Assembly (NCBI RefSeq): GCF_030159255.1
Contig: NZ_BSCT01000019.1
Span: forward strand, 87,031-151,030
DNA length: 64,000 nucleotides
Direction of reading: 5' to 3'
From: Bradyrhizobium sp. SSBR45G
Lineage (GTDB): Bacteria > Pseudomonadota > Alphaproteobacteria > Rhizobiales > Xanthobacteraceae
Part shown: one piece after another, positions 43,978-51,398 of the stretch
How positions within the stretch are numbered: the stretch's first letter is position 1
Layout of the letters: each line of letters opens with the position of its first letter
Notes under the pieces: model-generated
Seen by the model: the letters and a program-made list of their open reading frames with translations, nothing else
Databases searched by the model: none
Told to the model about the DNA's origin: nothing
Program-made: the position numbers and the translations under genes

Positions 43978-44022
43978 CCTCATCCTGAGGAGCCCGCCGG
44001 AGGCGGGCGTCTCGAAGGATGG
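43978..44022. repeat. Palindromic interspersed repeat, copy 2 (inverted)
   Basis: CCTCATCCTGAGGAG, a hairpin CCCGCCGGAGGCGGG, then CGTCTCGAAGGATGG. The reverse complement matches copy 1 closely at both ends while the hairpin arms differ by compensating changes, a sign that the secondary structure is conserved. The two copies lie 69 bases apart upstream of metY. Confidence 0.75.
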
Positions 44023-44102
44023 CTGCGAGCACGCGTCCCCCAGGAAATCCGCCTCTCCATCATAGGCGGCGCCGTGACGCCGCCCCTGTGCATTCGCGAG
44101 CC

Positions 44103-44723
44103 TTAGCCGCCGAAGCTCTTCGGGAACAGGCCCGACGCCGCGATCTCGCCGATGGCGAGGCGCGGGCTCGGCTTCTCGCGCTCCTTGAGCATGGCCGGCA
44201 GCTTCTCGCCGTCGCCCTTGCGTCCCACGGCGATCGCGATCTCCACCGCGAAATCATCGGGCACGCCGAGCGCGGTCTGCGCGGCGGCGACGTCGAAGCC
44301 GCTCATGCCGTGGGTGGCCCAGCCGGAGATCGCGGCCTGATTGGCGAAGTTGGCCCAGGCGGCACCGGCGTCGAAGGAATGCGTGCGGGTCGGCGCCGGC
44401 TCGGTCTTGCCGGCCGGGATGAAGGTCTTCTTCGACAGCACGTAGACGATCGCTGCGGCATGCTGGGCCCAGCCGCGGTTGAACTCGATCAGCGGCGCCA
44501 GGAAGGTGTCGAACGCGGCCGAGCCGCGCAGCGCGTAGAGGAAGCGCCAGGGCTGCGAATTGTAGGAGGAGGGCGCCCAGCGGGCCGCCTCGATGAAGGT
44601 CAGCAGCTCCTTTTCAGGCAGCGCCTCGTCGCTGAAGCCGCGCGGCGACCAGCGGTCGACGAACAGGCGGTGCGCCGGATGCTCGGTGGTGCGGTCGGTC
44701 GGCGGGACAAGATGGGTCGTCAC
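44103..44723 (-). CDS. Nitroreductase-family flavoprotein
   Basis: 206 residues from GTG 44723, with GGAG six bases upstream; a TTG at 44738 would add five residues. FMN-dependent NAD(P)H oxidoreductase fold: HRLFVDRWSPRGFSDEALP at the start, FIEAARWAPSSYNSQPWRF (the flavin-binding loop), and AGAAWANFANQAAISGWATHGMSGFD, each seen in pieces. It is transcribed in the same direction after the SsuA-like gene, 80 bases upstream. The substrate is unknown. Nitroreductase-like proteins next to sulfonate genes sometimes supply reduced flavin, but that is inference. Confidence 0.85.
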   Translation of the reverse strand: MTTHLVPPTDRTTEHPAHRLFVDRWSPRGFSDEALPEKELLTFIEAARWAPSSYNSQPWRFLYALRGSAAFDTFLAPLIEFNRGWAQHAAAIVYVLSKKTFIPAGKTEPAPTRTHSFDAGAAWANFANQAAISGWATHGMSGFDVAAAQTALGVPDDFAVEIAIAVGRKGDGEKLPAMLKEREKPSPRLAIGEIAASGLFPKSFGG

Positions 44724-44804
44724 GGGGGTCTCCTTCAATCAGGCTCGTCATCGGGCCTCGTGCCCGGCGTCGCTGCAGGGCACAAACCTCAGGTCCTCTC
44801 TGGC

Positions 44805-45803
44805 TTACGGCGCCTTCGGAGTCCAGATCGCCAACGCAGATGTGTCCACCTTCGCGGGCAGCACGCGCTCGGCCAGGAAGGCATCGGCGATCTTCTGCTG
44901 TTCGGAGAGGCCGGCCGCCGTGACCGCGCCGACGGCGTAGGAGCGGTGGCTGTTGGCCTCCTCGACAGTGGCGGCATCGATGCCCCAGAGGCCCGCGAGC
45001 TGGCCGGCGGCGGCCGCCGGATTGGCCTTCACCCATTTGCCGGTCTCGACAAGTTTGCCATAGATCACGTTGAGGACGTCGCTCCGCTTGGCGGCATAGT
45101 CGGCCGAGGCGAGGTAGTAGCGCTTGTAGCTGGCGAGCCCATCGCCGCCGTCGGCGAGCACGCGCGCTCCGGATTGGCGGATCGTGCTGCTCAGGAACGG
45201 ATCCCACGCCACCCAGGCATCGACATTGTTGCTGACGAAGGCGGTGCGGCCGTCGGCGGGCGGCAGATAGGCCGGGGTGATGTCCTTGAAGCTCAGCCCC
45301 GCCTTGGCGAGCGCCGACAGCAGCAGATAATGGCTGCCGGCGCCCTTGGTCACCGCGATCTTCTTGCCCTTGAGCTCGGCGAGCGACTTGAGCGGCGAGG
45401 TGGTCGAAACCAGGATCGCCTGCGCGGACGGCGAGGCGGCCTCCTCGGCGACATAAGCGAGCTTGGCTCCCGCGGCCTGCGCGAACACCGGCACGGTGTC
45501 GGCGACATCGGCGCCAAAATCGAGGCTGCCGATATTGATCGCTTCGAGCAGCGGCAGGCCGCTGGAGAATTCGTGCCAGGACACCTTGATGTCGAGCGGC
45601 GCCAGAGCCTTCTCCAGCTCGCCATTGGTCTTGAGCAGGGCGATCAGGGTGGAGGATTTCTGATAGCCGATGCGCAGCGTCTCGGCGGCGTCAGCGCGCG
45701 ACGCGGCGAAGCCGCCGAGCAGGGCGATGCCCATCACCATCACGCTGCGGCGGGCCAGCCTCAGGGGGCGCGATCCGCGCGCCCCGTTGAAAGATGATGT
45801 CAT
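44805..45803 (-). CDS. Aliphatic sulfonate ABC transporter substrate-binding protein (SsuA-like)
   Basis: 332 residues from ATG 45803, with AGGAG seven bases upstream. The N-terminus has basic residues and a hydrophobic segment (SVMVMGIALLGGFAASRADA) as a periplasmic export signal. Mature chain: ETLRIGYQKSSTLIALLK, FSSGLPLLEAINIGSLDFG, GKKIAVTKGAGSHYLLLSALAKAGL and VDAWVAWDPFLS, the SsuA/NrtT-type binding fold. No permease or ATPase gene is adjacent, so the transporter must be completed elsewhere. Neighbouring metY and a flavoprotein fit sulfur assimilation. Confidence 0.88.
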   Translation of the reverse strand: MTSSFNGARGSRPLRLARRSVMVMGIALLGGFAASRADAAETLRIGYQKSSTLIALLKTNGELEKALAPLDIKVSWHEFSSGLPLLEAINIGSLDFGADVADTVPVFAQAAGAKLAYVAEEAASPSAQAILVSTTSPLKSLAELKGKKIAVTKGAGSHYLLLSALAKAGLSFKDITPAYLPPADGRTAFVSNNVDAWVAWDPFLSSTIRQSGARVLADGGDGLASYKRYYLASADYAAKRSDVLNVIYGKLVETGKWVKANPAAAAGQLAGLWGIDAATVEEANSHRSYAVGAVTAAGLSEQQKIADAFLAERVLPAKVDTSALAIWTPKAP

Positions 45804-46038
45804 GCGAAATCTCCTGAAAGCCGATGCCTGCCAATCTGACCGGATCATTCGCAGGAACGGTTGTCCCGCGCAATTTTGCAGATCGGTTGGGATGGAGAGG
45901 AAAGTTCTTCATTCGGCCCTGTCGCGAGAAAATCTGTCTTCCTGCCGAGGGGGTCGATCAGGCAGCCATCCGCAGGCTCGCGGCGCTCCAGGCGTCCGAG
46001 ATTAAGTCTGCCGTTCGTCCCTCCTCGAGAGGAGGGCA

Positions 46039-46137
46039 CAGGGAAGGCCGGGCGTCGACTGACACCCATGGCCCGCGTGCAAAAAAGGAAGCACGCGGCG
46101 GTTACCACAGGATCAGCCGGACTCCCGGCCTTCCCTG
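46039..46137. repeat. Nested palindromic interspersed element
   Basis: Outer arms CAGGGAAGGCCGGG (46039-46052) and CCCGGCCTTCCCTG (46124-46137), 14 perfect bases. Inner arms CCGCGTGC (46073-46080) and GCACGCGG (46091-46098) with a ten-base A-rich loop. The sequence continuing to about 46260 (for example GCTTACGGCTTATACGCGCT) resembles a repeat I recall from Bradyrhizobium genomes. That recollection is not checked here. Confidence 0.7.
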
Positions 46138-46554
46138 CGCAATGGGCTTACGGCTTATACGCGCTCTCCCCGGTGCGCCGTGCGTTCTGGCCACCGTCAT
46201 CCGCAGGACCGCCTGAGCATGTTCCCGCGAACTTGATACTAGCGTCGGAGTATCAGGACCACGCGACTTCGCCGTCCGGCTCCCATCGTTCGTCCGCATG
46301 CGTGACGCACGCTGCGACGAGAACCGGCCATCGCATCCCACCCAACGTTTCGTGACGTTCGCGAAAGCGCCCCTCGATCGGGCAGGATGGGGAGATAAGA
46401 TCATGATTTCGGTAAAAAAGAAAGAAGAATATTTTCCGCGGCGGGACTGGACAGGGCAAATCAGCTTGAGATCGCGGGCAAATTTCGCTTATTCGCGCAC
46501 GCAGGCGCCGTGCCGTCCATCTTTCGCCGCCTCCGCACCGCTGCGCAATACAGT

Positions 46555-46711
46555 GCCCTCGCCCCTTGCGGGAGAGGGCATCTCCGGCCGATCCGCGTAC
46601 TCGGTTGGGTGAGGGGTCTCTCTCAGTAGGCAACGCTCGCGGAGACATACCCCTCACCCAACCGAGTTCGCTGCGCTTTCCTACATGCCCTCTCCCGCAA
46701 GGGGCGAGGGC
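46555..46711. repeat. 157-base double inverted repeat
   Basis: Outer arms of 27 bases, 46555-46581 (starting GCCCTCGCCCCTTGCG) and 46685-46711 (ending GCAAGGGGCGAGGGC), are perfect reverse complements. Inner arms of 19 bases, 46599-46617 (ACTCGGTTGGGTGAGGGGT) and 46649-46667, are also perfect. The centre of 31 bases is not paired. The structure could fold into a long cruciform or RNA hairpin. It has no coding frame with support. Confidence 0.9.
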
Positions 46712-47111
46712 GCAGCAATGGCCACCGCATGCGCGGCGAAATCGAAACTCTCCCCAGAGGTTTGGGCGGTTGTCCGATCGAACTGCCTTGCATCTGCCGG
46801 CCGAGATCAAGCGCGGGAGCTCATGCGCGGATCTGGCCTGAAGCCTCCGACTTGTGCGGTACAGCAAGGCGGAGCCATTGGTATGCAGAAGCTGCGGGGC
46901 AACCTCGTTCGGAAGACAGCTCGTGAATAAGGACCGAGTCAGCGGCGTCCGCATTCAGCCCTTTACGGACGTGGGCTATCGGCCAAGGCTGTGGCCGGTC
47001 GGCTGATGGCGCAGCCCGTGTACACCTAGCTTCGGAAATAATCCTTTCGTTCCGTGCCAACAAGAGGCATCGGTAGCCAGCAACTCGCCGGCTAGTTATA
47101 TTGAGAGTGTC

Positions 47112-47690
47112 TCATTTATGAGGTAGCTCCGATCCGTGTAAAGTATTCGTAGCGGGTACCGGCGCGGCGTCGATAGTCTCTAAAATGCGATCGACTCCTT
47201 CGGAAACACCCTCAGCAAAATTGCGGAGTTTGAATTGTGGTACGATTATCTCGTCGATGATCCGTTTAGCTGAAAGATCATCGAGTACGGCGACAAGGCC
47301 GTAACCAACCTCGATGCGTAGCTTTCGATCATTCATCGCTATAGTGAGTAACACGCCGTCATCGATGTTTTTCCGACCGAGCTTCCATTGATTCGCGACG
47401 CGCAGCGAATATTGCTCAATGCTTTCTGGCAACGTCGTCGGCACGATTAGTACCCCGACCTGGCTTCCTTTGCGCTTCTCGAAGTCCTTCAACTTGCGTT
47501 CGAGCGCTTCGGCTTGGTCGTTGCTCAGCGTCGCCGTCTGATCGACAACACGCCCTGTTGAAGTCGGAATTTCAATGTTCACTCCCGGTGCAGTTGCGGA
47601 CAGCGGCGAGACACGGGTTTCGGCCTGTGAAGGCTGCCTGGCAAACAGGACGCACGCGACAATCGCGACGACCGCCAAAACAAGCCTCAT
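47112..47690 (-). CDS. Secreted TPM-domain protein (YgcG/Psb32-like)
   Basis: 192 residues from ATG 47690, with GGGAGAG five bases upstream. The signal peptide is MRLVLAVVAIVACVLFARQPSQA. The TPM domain follows: GRVVDQTATLSNDQAEALERKL near 46-67, GSQVGVLIVPTTLPESIEQYSLRVANQWKLG and DDGVLLTIAMNDRKLRIEVGYGL, seen in pieces. Members are linked to envelope or photosystem repair but the function is not known. It lacks the C-terminal membrane helix found in longer relatives. Base composition is clearly lower in G+C than in its neighbours, a sign of recent arrival. Its 5' part lies inside the end of the tetR frame. Confidence 0.8.
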   Translation of the reverse strand: MRLVLAVVAIVACVLFARQPSQAETRVSPLSATAPGVNIEIPTSTGRVVDQTATLSNDQAEALERKLKDFEKRKGSQVGVLIVPTTLPESIEQYSLRVANQWKLGRKNIDDGVLLTIAMNDRKLRIEVGYGLVAVLDDLSAKRIIDEIIVPQFKLRNFAEGVSEGVDRILETIDAAPVPATNTLHGSELPHK

Positions 47691-48282
47691 AATTCTCTCC
47701 CGATCTAATCTTCTCTCGCTCGGCGCGGCTGCGCGGTGTCTCCGAGAAATGCTTGCCGACCTGGCTGAGCGTCGTCTTGACCAGGTCGGCGACGCGGGCA
47801 CGCTCGGCATCCGAGGCCTTGGGCAGCGCCTCGCGCATGAACGCCAGCACGGCGCGATGTCCGGCCGCCTTGGCCTGGCGCGCCTCCGGCGCGTCGCGGT
47901 AGAGCGGGGCGGCGTCGTCGAGCGCGCCGCGTATGGCGGCCTCGTCGCATTCCGATTGCAGGAAGGCGTGCACCAGCGCCCGTAACCTCGCCAAAGGCGG
48001 GCAGCTCGCATCCTCCAGCATGCCGCGCAGCAGATCGGTGGTCTGCTGCCATTCGTCGCTCTGCAGCCGGAACAGGATCGCGGCCTTGTTGGGGAAGTAC
48101 TGATACAGCGAGCCGACGCTGACGCCGGCCTTCTCGGCGACACGCGCGGTGGTGAAGCGCTGCGCGCCGTCCTTGGTCAGAACCTGAACAGCGGCCTGCA
48201 GAATGGCCGCGACGAGGTCGGCCGAGCGCGCCTGCTGGGGCTGTTTTCGTGCGGAAATCCAGGCTTTTCGGCGCGGGGCCAT
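47572..48282 (-). CDS. TetR/AcrR-family transcriptional regulator with a replaced C-terminus
   Basis: 236 codons. N-terminal helix-turn-helix: RSADLVAAILQAAVQVLTKDGAQRFTTARVAEKAGVSVGSLYQYFPNKAAI, seen in pieces, at about 19-70. The ligand domain runs to HFSETPRSRAE near 190. From there the sequence (KIRSGENYEACFGGRRDC onwards) is not TetR-like and reads out of frame through the signal-peptide region of the TPM gene. Relatives I recall continue for another 20 to 30 residues in this fold. The 3' end therefore looks cut by insertion of foreign DNA, and repressor function is uncertain. Divergent from the O-methyltransferase. Confidence 0.75.
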   Translation of the reverse strand: MAPRRKAWISARKQPQQARSADLVAAILQAAVQVLTKDGAQRFTTARVAEKAGVSVGSLYQYFPNKAAILFRLQSDEWQQTTDLLRGMLEDASCPPLARLRALVHAFLQSECDEAAIRGALDDAAPLYRDAPEARQAKAAGHRAVLAFMREALPKASDAERARVADLVKTTLSQVGKHFSETPRSRAEREKIRSGENYEACFGGRRDCRVRPVCQAAFTGRNPCLAAVRNCTGSEH

Positions 48283-48311
48283 AGGGCGTTCCGAAATGCG
48301 ATTAGCGAATG

Positions 48312-48325
48312 CGAATGTTTATTCG
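48312..48325. promoter_or_regulatory. Candidate TetR operator between tetR and the O-methyltransferase gene
   Basis: CGAAT-GTTT-ATTCG, a perfect five-base inverted repeat with a four-base spacer, in the 93 bases between the divergent starts. TTGACC at 48330-48335 follows closely and could be the -35 box of the plus-strand gene. Size and position fit a TetR site, but no binding is shown. Confidence 0.5.
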
Positions 48326-48375
48326 TATTTTGACCGGGACGCAAACGACACACCTGACTACGACGGAGATTGCCC

Positions 48376-49038
48376 ATGATCACCCTGACCACCCCACCGC
48401 TGGCCCCGCTGCTCGATCGCCTGCTCGCCGAGGCGGCGATGCTGCGGCCGGAGACGAGCCCGATCTTCGCCGGCATGGCCGAACGGGGCGAAGAGCTGAT
48501 GCGCAGCAAGTCCGGCCATGTCGAGCTCTACTCTCAGCTGAAGGATTTTCCGCTGCCGGTCTCGCGCGAGACCGGCATGCTGCTCTACATGCTGGCGCGC
48601 AGCGTCAGTGCCCGGTCGATTGTCGAGTTCGGCACCTCGTTCGGCATCTCGACCTTGTTCCTGGCGGCGGCGCTGCGCGACAATGGTCGTGGCCGGCTCA
48701 TCACCACCGAGTTCGAGCCGTCGAAGATCGCGCGCGCCCGCCGCAATCTGGAGGAGGGTGGGCTCGCCGATCTCGTCGAGATCCGCCAGGGCGATGCGCT
48801 GCAGACCCTGAGCACCGATCTGCCAGATGCGATCGACCTGGTGCTGCTCGACGGCGCCAAGCCGCTCTATGGCGACGTGCTGGCGCTGCTCGAGCGCCGG
48901 CTCAGCCCCGGCGCGTTCATCGTGGCCGACAATGCGGATTTCAGTCCCGATTATCTTGCCCATGTCCGCTCGTCGGCCAACTTCTATCTGTCGGTGCCGC
49001 TCGGCGCGGAGGTCGAGCTGTCGATGCGGATCGGGTGA
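48376..49038 (+). CDS. SAM-dependent O-methyltransferase
   Basis: 220 residues from ATG 48376, with GGAG seven bases upstream. It has the class I methyltransferase fold of the caffeoyl-CoA/catechol O-methyltransferase group (Methyltransf_3/24): SIVEFGTSFGISTLFLAAAL is the SAM-binding motif at about 80-99, ITTEFEPSKIARARRNLEEGGL follows, and LVLLDGAKPLYGDVLALLERRLSPGAFIVADNA, seen in pieces, carries the metal-site Asp region. It is divergent from tetR by 93 bases, the usual arrangement for a repressor and its target. The substrate is unknown. Confidence 0.88.
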   Translation: MITLTTPPLAPLLDRLLAEAAMLRPETSPIFAGMAERGEELMRSKSGHVELYSQLKDFPLPVSRETGMLLYMLARSVSARSIVEFGTSFGISTLFLAAALRDNGRGRLITTEFEPSKIARARRNLEEGGLADLVEIRQGDALQTLSTDLPDAIDLVLLDGAKPLYGDVLALLERRLSPGAFIVADNADFSPDYLAHVRSSANFYLSVPLGAEVELSMRIG

Positions 49039-49181
49039 GGTGTGCGGCCGCGCGGATAAGGTCGACGCCGGAGCTGCGGCGGGGGCTTCAATCCGGGCGC
49101 ACGCGCCAATGGGCCCGGAGTTGACGTCCGGGCGGCAATTGTTCACGACGGGACGCCCGTCAATGTCAGCGATCGCCCCTC

Positions 49182-49832
49182 ATGTCTCGCATTCTCCTGA
49201 TCAACCCGAACAGCTCGGCGGCGACGACCGCGATGATGGTGTCGATCGCGACCGCGTGCTGCGCCGGGCGGGCGGAGGTGGCCGGCGCGACCGCCACGCG
49301 CGCGCCGGCCATGATCGTCGACGCGCGGGCTCTGGCGGCGTCGGCGGCGGAAGTGGTCGAGATCGGCCGTGCGCATGGTGATGCCTGCGATGGCATCATC
49401 GTCGCTGCGTTCGGCGATCCCGGCGCGGCTGAGCTGCGTCGCCTCGTCCCGCTGCCGGTGATCGGAATCGGCGAGGCGTCGATGCGCGCGGCCGGGCAGG
49501 GCGGGCGGCGCTTCGGCGTCGCCACCGTGACGCCGGCGCTGGTGGCGAGCATCGCGGGTCTTGCAGGCGCGCTCGGGCTCTCCGCGCAGTTCACCGGAAC
49601 GCGGCTGACGGAGGGCGATCCCGCCGCGCTCGCTGCCGACCCCGCGCGGCTCGTCGATGCGCTCACAGATGCGACGCGCGCCTGCATCGATCAGGATGGC
49701 GCCGAGGCTGTGATCATCGGCGGCGGGCCGCTGGCGCAGGCCGCCGATGAGCTGCAGCCGCAATTCGCGGTGCCGATCATCAAGCCGATCGCGGCGGCGG
49801 TGGCGCAGCTGCTGCAGCGATTGTCGGCCTGA
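49182..49832 (+). CDS. Asp/Glu/hydantoin racemase-family protein
   Basis: 216 residues from ATG 49182. Two-cysteine racemase fold: RILLINPNSSAATTAMM at the start is typical of the hydantoin-racemase branch, DGIIVAAFGDPGAAELRR follows, and IGGGPLAQAADELQ appears near the C-terminus. The two catalytic cysteines expected near the aspartate-family motifs are not obvious: the first position is occupied by AFGDPG and the second by GGGPLA. It may therefore act by another mechanism or be a maleate isomerase or hydantoin-related member. It converges on the monooxygenase gene, with 18 bases between stops. Confidence 0.75.
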   Translation: MSRILLINPNSSAATTAMMVSIATACCAGRAEVAGATATRAPAMIVDARALAASAAEVVEIGRAHGDACDGIIVAAFGDPGAAELRRLVPLPVIGIGEASMRAAGQGGRRFGVATVTPALVASIAGLAGALGLSAQFTGTRLTEGDPAALAADPARLVDALTDATRACIDQDGAEAVIIGGGPLAQAADELQPQFAVPIIKPIAAAVAQLLQRLSA

Positions 49833-49850
49833 ACGGCAGCAGGGCGACGG

Positions 49851-51209
49851 CTACGGCCGATAGCCCGCCGCCGGATGCGGCGCTGCGAGCCGGGCGCGGC
49901 CGAACATTTTCTCGCGCAACGTTCCCGTCTGGTACGCCTTCTTGTAGCGGCCCCGCGCGGTCAGCTCAGGCACCAGCATGTCGGCAACATCGGCAAAGCT
50001 CTCCGGCGACAGCGCGAACGCAAGGTTGAGGCCGTCGACGCCGGTCTGCTCGATCCAGCTTTCGATGAGATCGGCGACTTTCGCGGGCGAGCCGACGAAC
50101 ACCGGGCCGATGCCGCCGATGCCGACATGCTCGGCGACCTCGCGCACGGTCCAGACCCGGTCGGGATCGGCACGCGTCACGTTGTCCATCGCGCTGCGGC
50201 CGGCGTCGTTGAGCACGTGGCGGACCTGCTGGTCGAGCTCGTAGGTCGAGAAGTCGACGCCGGTCCAGCCCGACATCAGGGTCAGCGAGGCCTCGTGGTC
50301 GATGTAGCGGCGATAGTCGGCGAACTTCGCCTCGGCTGCCGCGTCGGTCTCGCCGAGCACGACGGTGGCGATGCTGAAGATGACGATGTCGCTGCCCGCG
50401 CGGCCGGCATCCACTGCGGCCTGGCGGATCGCGGCGACGCGCGGCGCGATGATCTTGGCCGAGGGGCCGGACATGAACACGCATTCGGCATGGCGGCCGG
50501 CGAACACGCGGCCGCGCGGCGAGGTGCCGGCCTGATACAGCACCGGCGTCCGCTGCGGCGACGGCTCGGACAGGTGGATCGCATCGAGCTGATAATTCGG
50601 TCCGTCATGCACGACGCGATGGACCTTGGCGGGATCGGTGAAGATGCCGCTGGACCGGTCGCGCTTGACGGCGTCGTCCTCCCAGCTGCCTTCCCAGAGC
50701 TTGTAGACCACCTCCATGTACTCGTCGGCGACATCGTAGCGGTCGTCATGCGCGGTCTGGCGCTCCTTGCCCATGCCGCGCGCGGCGCTGTCGAGATAGC
50801 CGGTGACGATGTTCCAGCCGATGCGTCCTTGCGTGAGGTGATCGAGCGTCGACATGCGGCGCGCGAACGGATAGGGCGGCTCGTAGGACAGGGTGCAGGT
50901 GACGCCGAAGCCGAGATGCTCGGTCACGGCCGCCATCGCCGAGACCAGCATCATCGGATCATTGACCGGCACCTGGATGGCATGGCGCAGCGCGGCGTCC
51001 GGATTGCCGCCATAGACGTCGTAGACGCCGAGCACGTCGGCGAGAAACAGCCCGTCGAAGCGGCCGCGCTCCAGGGTCTTGGCGAGATCGAGCCAATAGG
51101 GCAGGCGATTGTAGTCGGAGGAGCGGTCGCGCGGATGCCGCCACAGGCCGGGCGACTGGTGCCCGACACAGTTCATCGCAAACGCATTCAACCGGATGTC
51201 CGCAGCCAT
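49851..51209 (-). CDS. NtaA/SnaA/DszA-type FMN-dependent monooxygenase
   Basis: 452 residues from ATG 51209, with AGGGA six bases upstream. Bacterial luciferase-like family that uses reduced FMN supplied by a partner reductase. Features are LAKTLERGRFDGLFLADVLGVYDVYGG near 40-66, RMSTLDHLTQGRIGWNIVTGYLDSAARGMG, TPVLYQAGTSPRGRVFAGRHAECVF and a late GPVFVGSPAKVADLIESWIEQTGVDGLNL. Relatives oxidise nitrilotriacetate, pristinamycin, dibenzothiophene sulfone or alkyl sulfones. The substrate here is not determined. No reductase gene is beside it. Confidence 0.88.
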   Translation of the reverse strand: MAADIRLNAFAMNCVGHQSPGLWRHPRDRSSDYNRLPYWLDLAKTLERGRFDGLFLADVLGVYDVYGGNPDAALRHAIQVPVNDPMMLVSAMAAVTEHLGFGVTCTLSYEPPYPFARRMSTLDHLTQGRIGWNIVTGYLDSAARGMGKERQTAHDDRYDVADEYMEVVYKLWEGSWEDDAVKRDRSSGIFTDPAKVHRVVHDGPNYQLDAIHLSEPSPQRTPVLYQAGTSPRGRVFAGRHAECVFMSGPSAKIIAPRVAAIRQAAVDAGRAGSDIVIFSIATVVLGETDAAAEAKFADYRRYIDHEASLTLMSGWTGVDFSTYELDQQVRHVLNDAGRSAMDNVTRADPDRVWTVREVAEHVGIGGIGPVFVGSPAKVADLIESWIEQTGVDGLNLAFALSPESFADVADMLVPELTARGRYKKAYQTGTLREKMFGRARLAAPHPAAGYRP

Positions 51210-51361
51210 GATGGTCCCTCGACGCTCTCTTGAGCCAATCAGATGGCACGCTTCGGCTGACGTTTTCAATCGCGCGGATGCGCACGGCCGCTTGCGGCGC
51301 GCGCAGGCTTGGCTATGGTCGTGAGGTGATCAAGCGCGCCGCGAAGCAATGATGCGCGCAA

Positions 51362-51379
51362 GGCGGGCCGCGGCCCGCC
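51362..51379. promoter_or_regulatory. Perfect 18-base palindrome upstream of the tannase gene
   Basis: GGCGGGCCGCGGCCCGCC is its own reverse complement. It lies five bases before the GGAGG ribosome site and 20 bases before the start codon, so it may be an operator or an RNA hairpin that affects translation. Confidence 0.45.
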
Positions 51380-51398
51380 GTTTGGGAGGACGAGAGTG

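Larger units (their letters stand above)
45804..47111. other. Repeat-rich intergenic region
   Basis: About 1.3 kb with no convincing gene. Long open frames on both strands run through inverted repeats and lack family features. Contents in order: the SsuA upstream leader, a nested palindromic element at 46039-46137 with flanking sequence of a type I associate with Bradyrhizobium, an A/T-rich stretch near 46400-46440, a large double inverted repeat at 46555-46711, and an A/T-rich flank from about 46900 that continues into the TPM gene. This is a likely insertion or rearrangement zone. Confidence 0.7.

Noticed and set aside
46253..46954. A 233-codon minus-strand frame in the repeat-rich gap
   Set aside because: It runs straight through both arms of the 157-base inverted repeat and shows no protein-like pattern or ribosome site.
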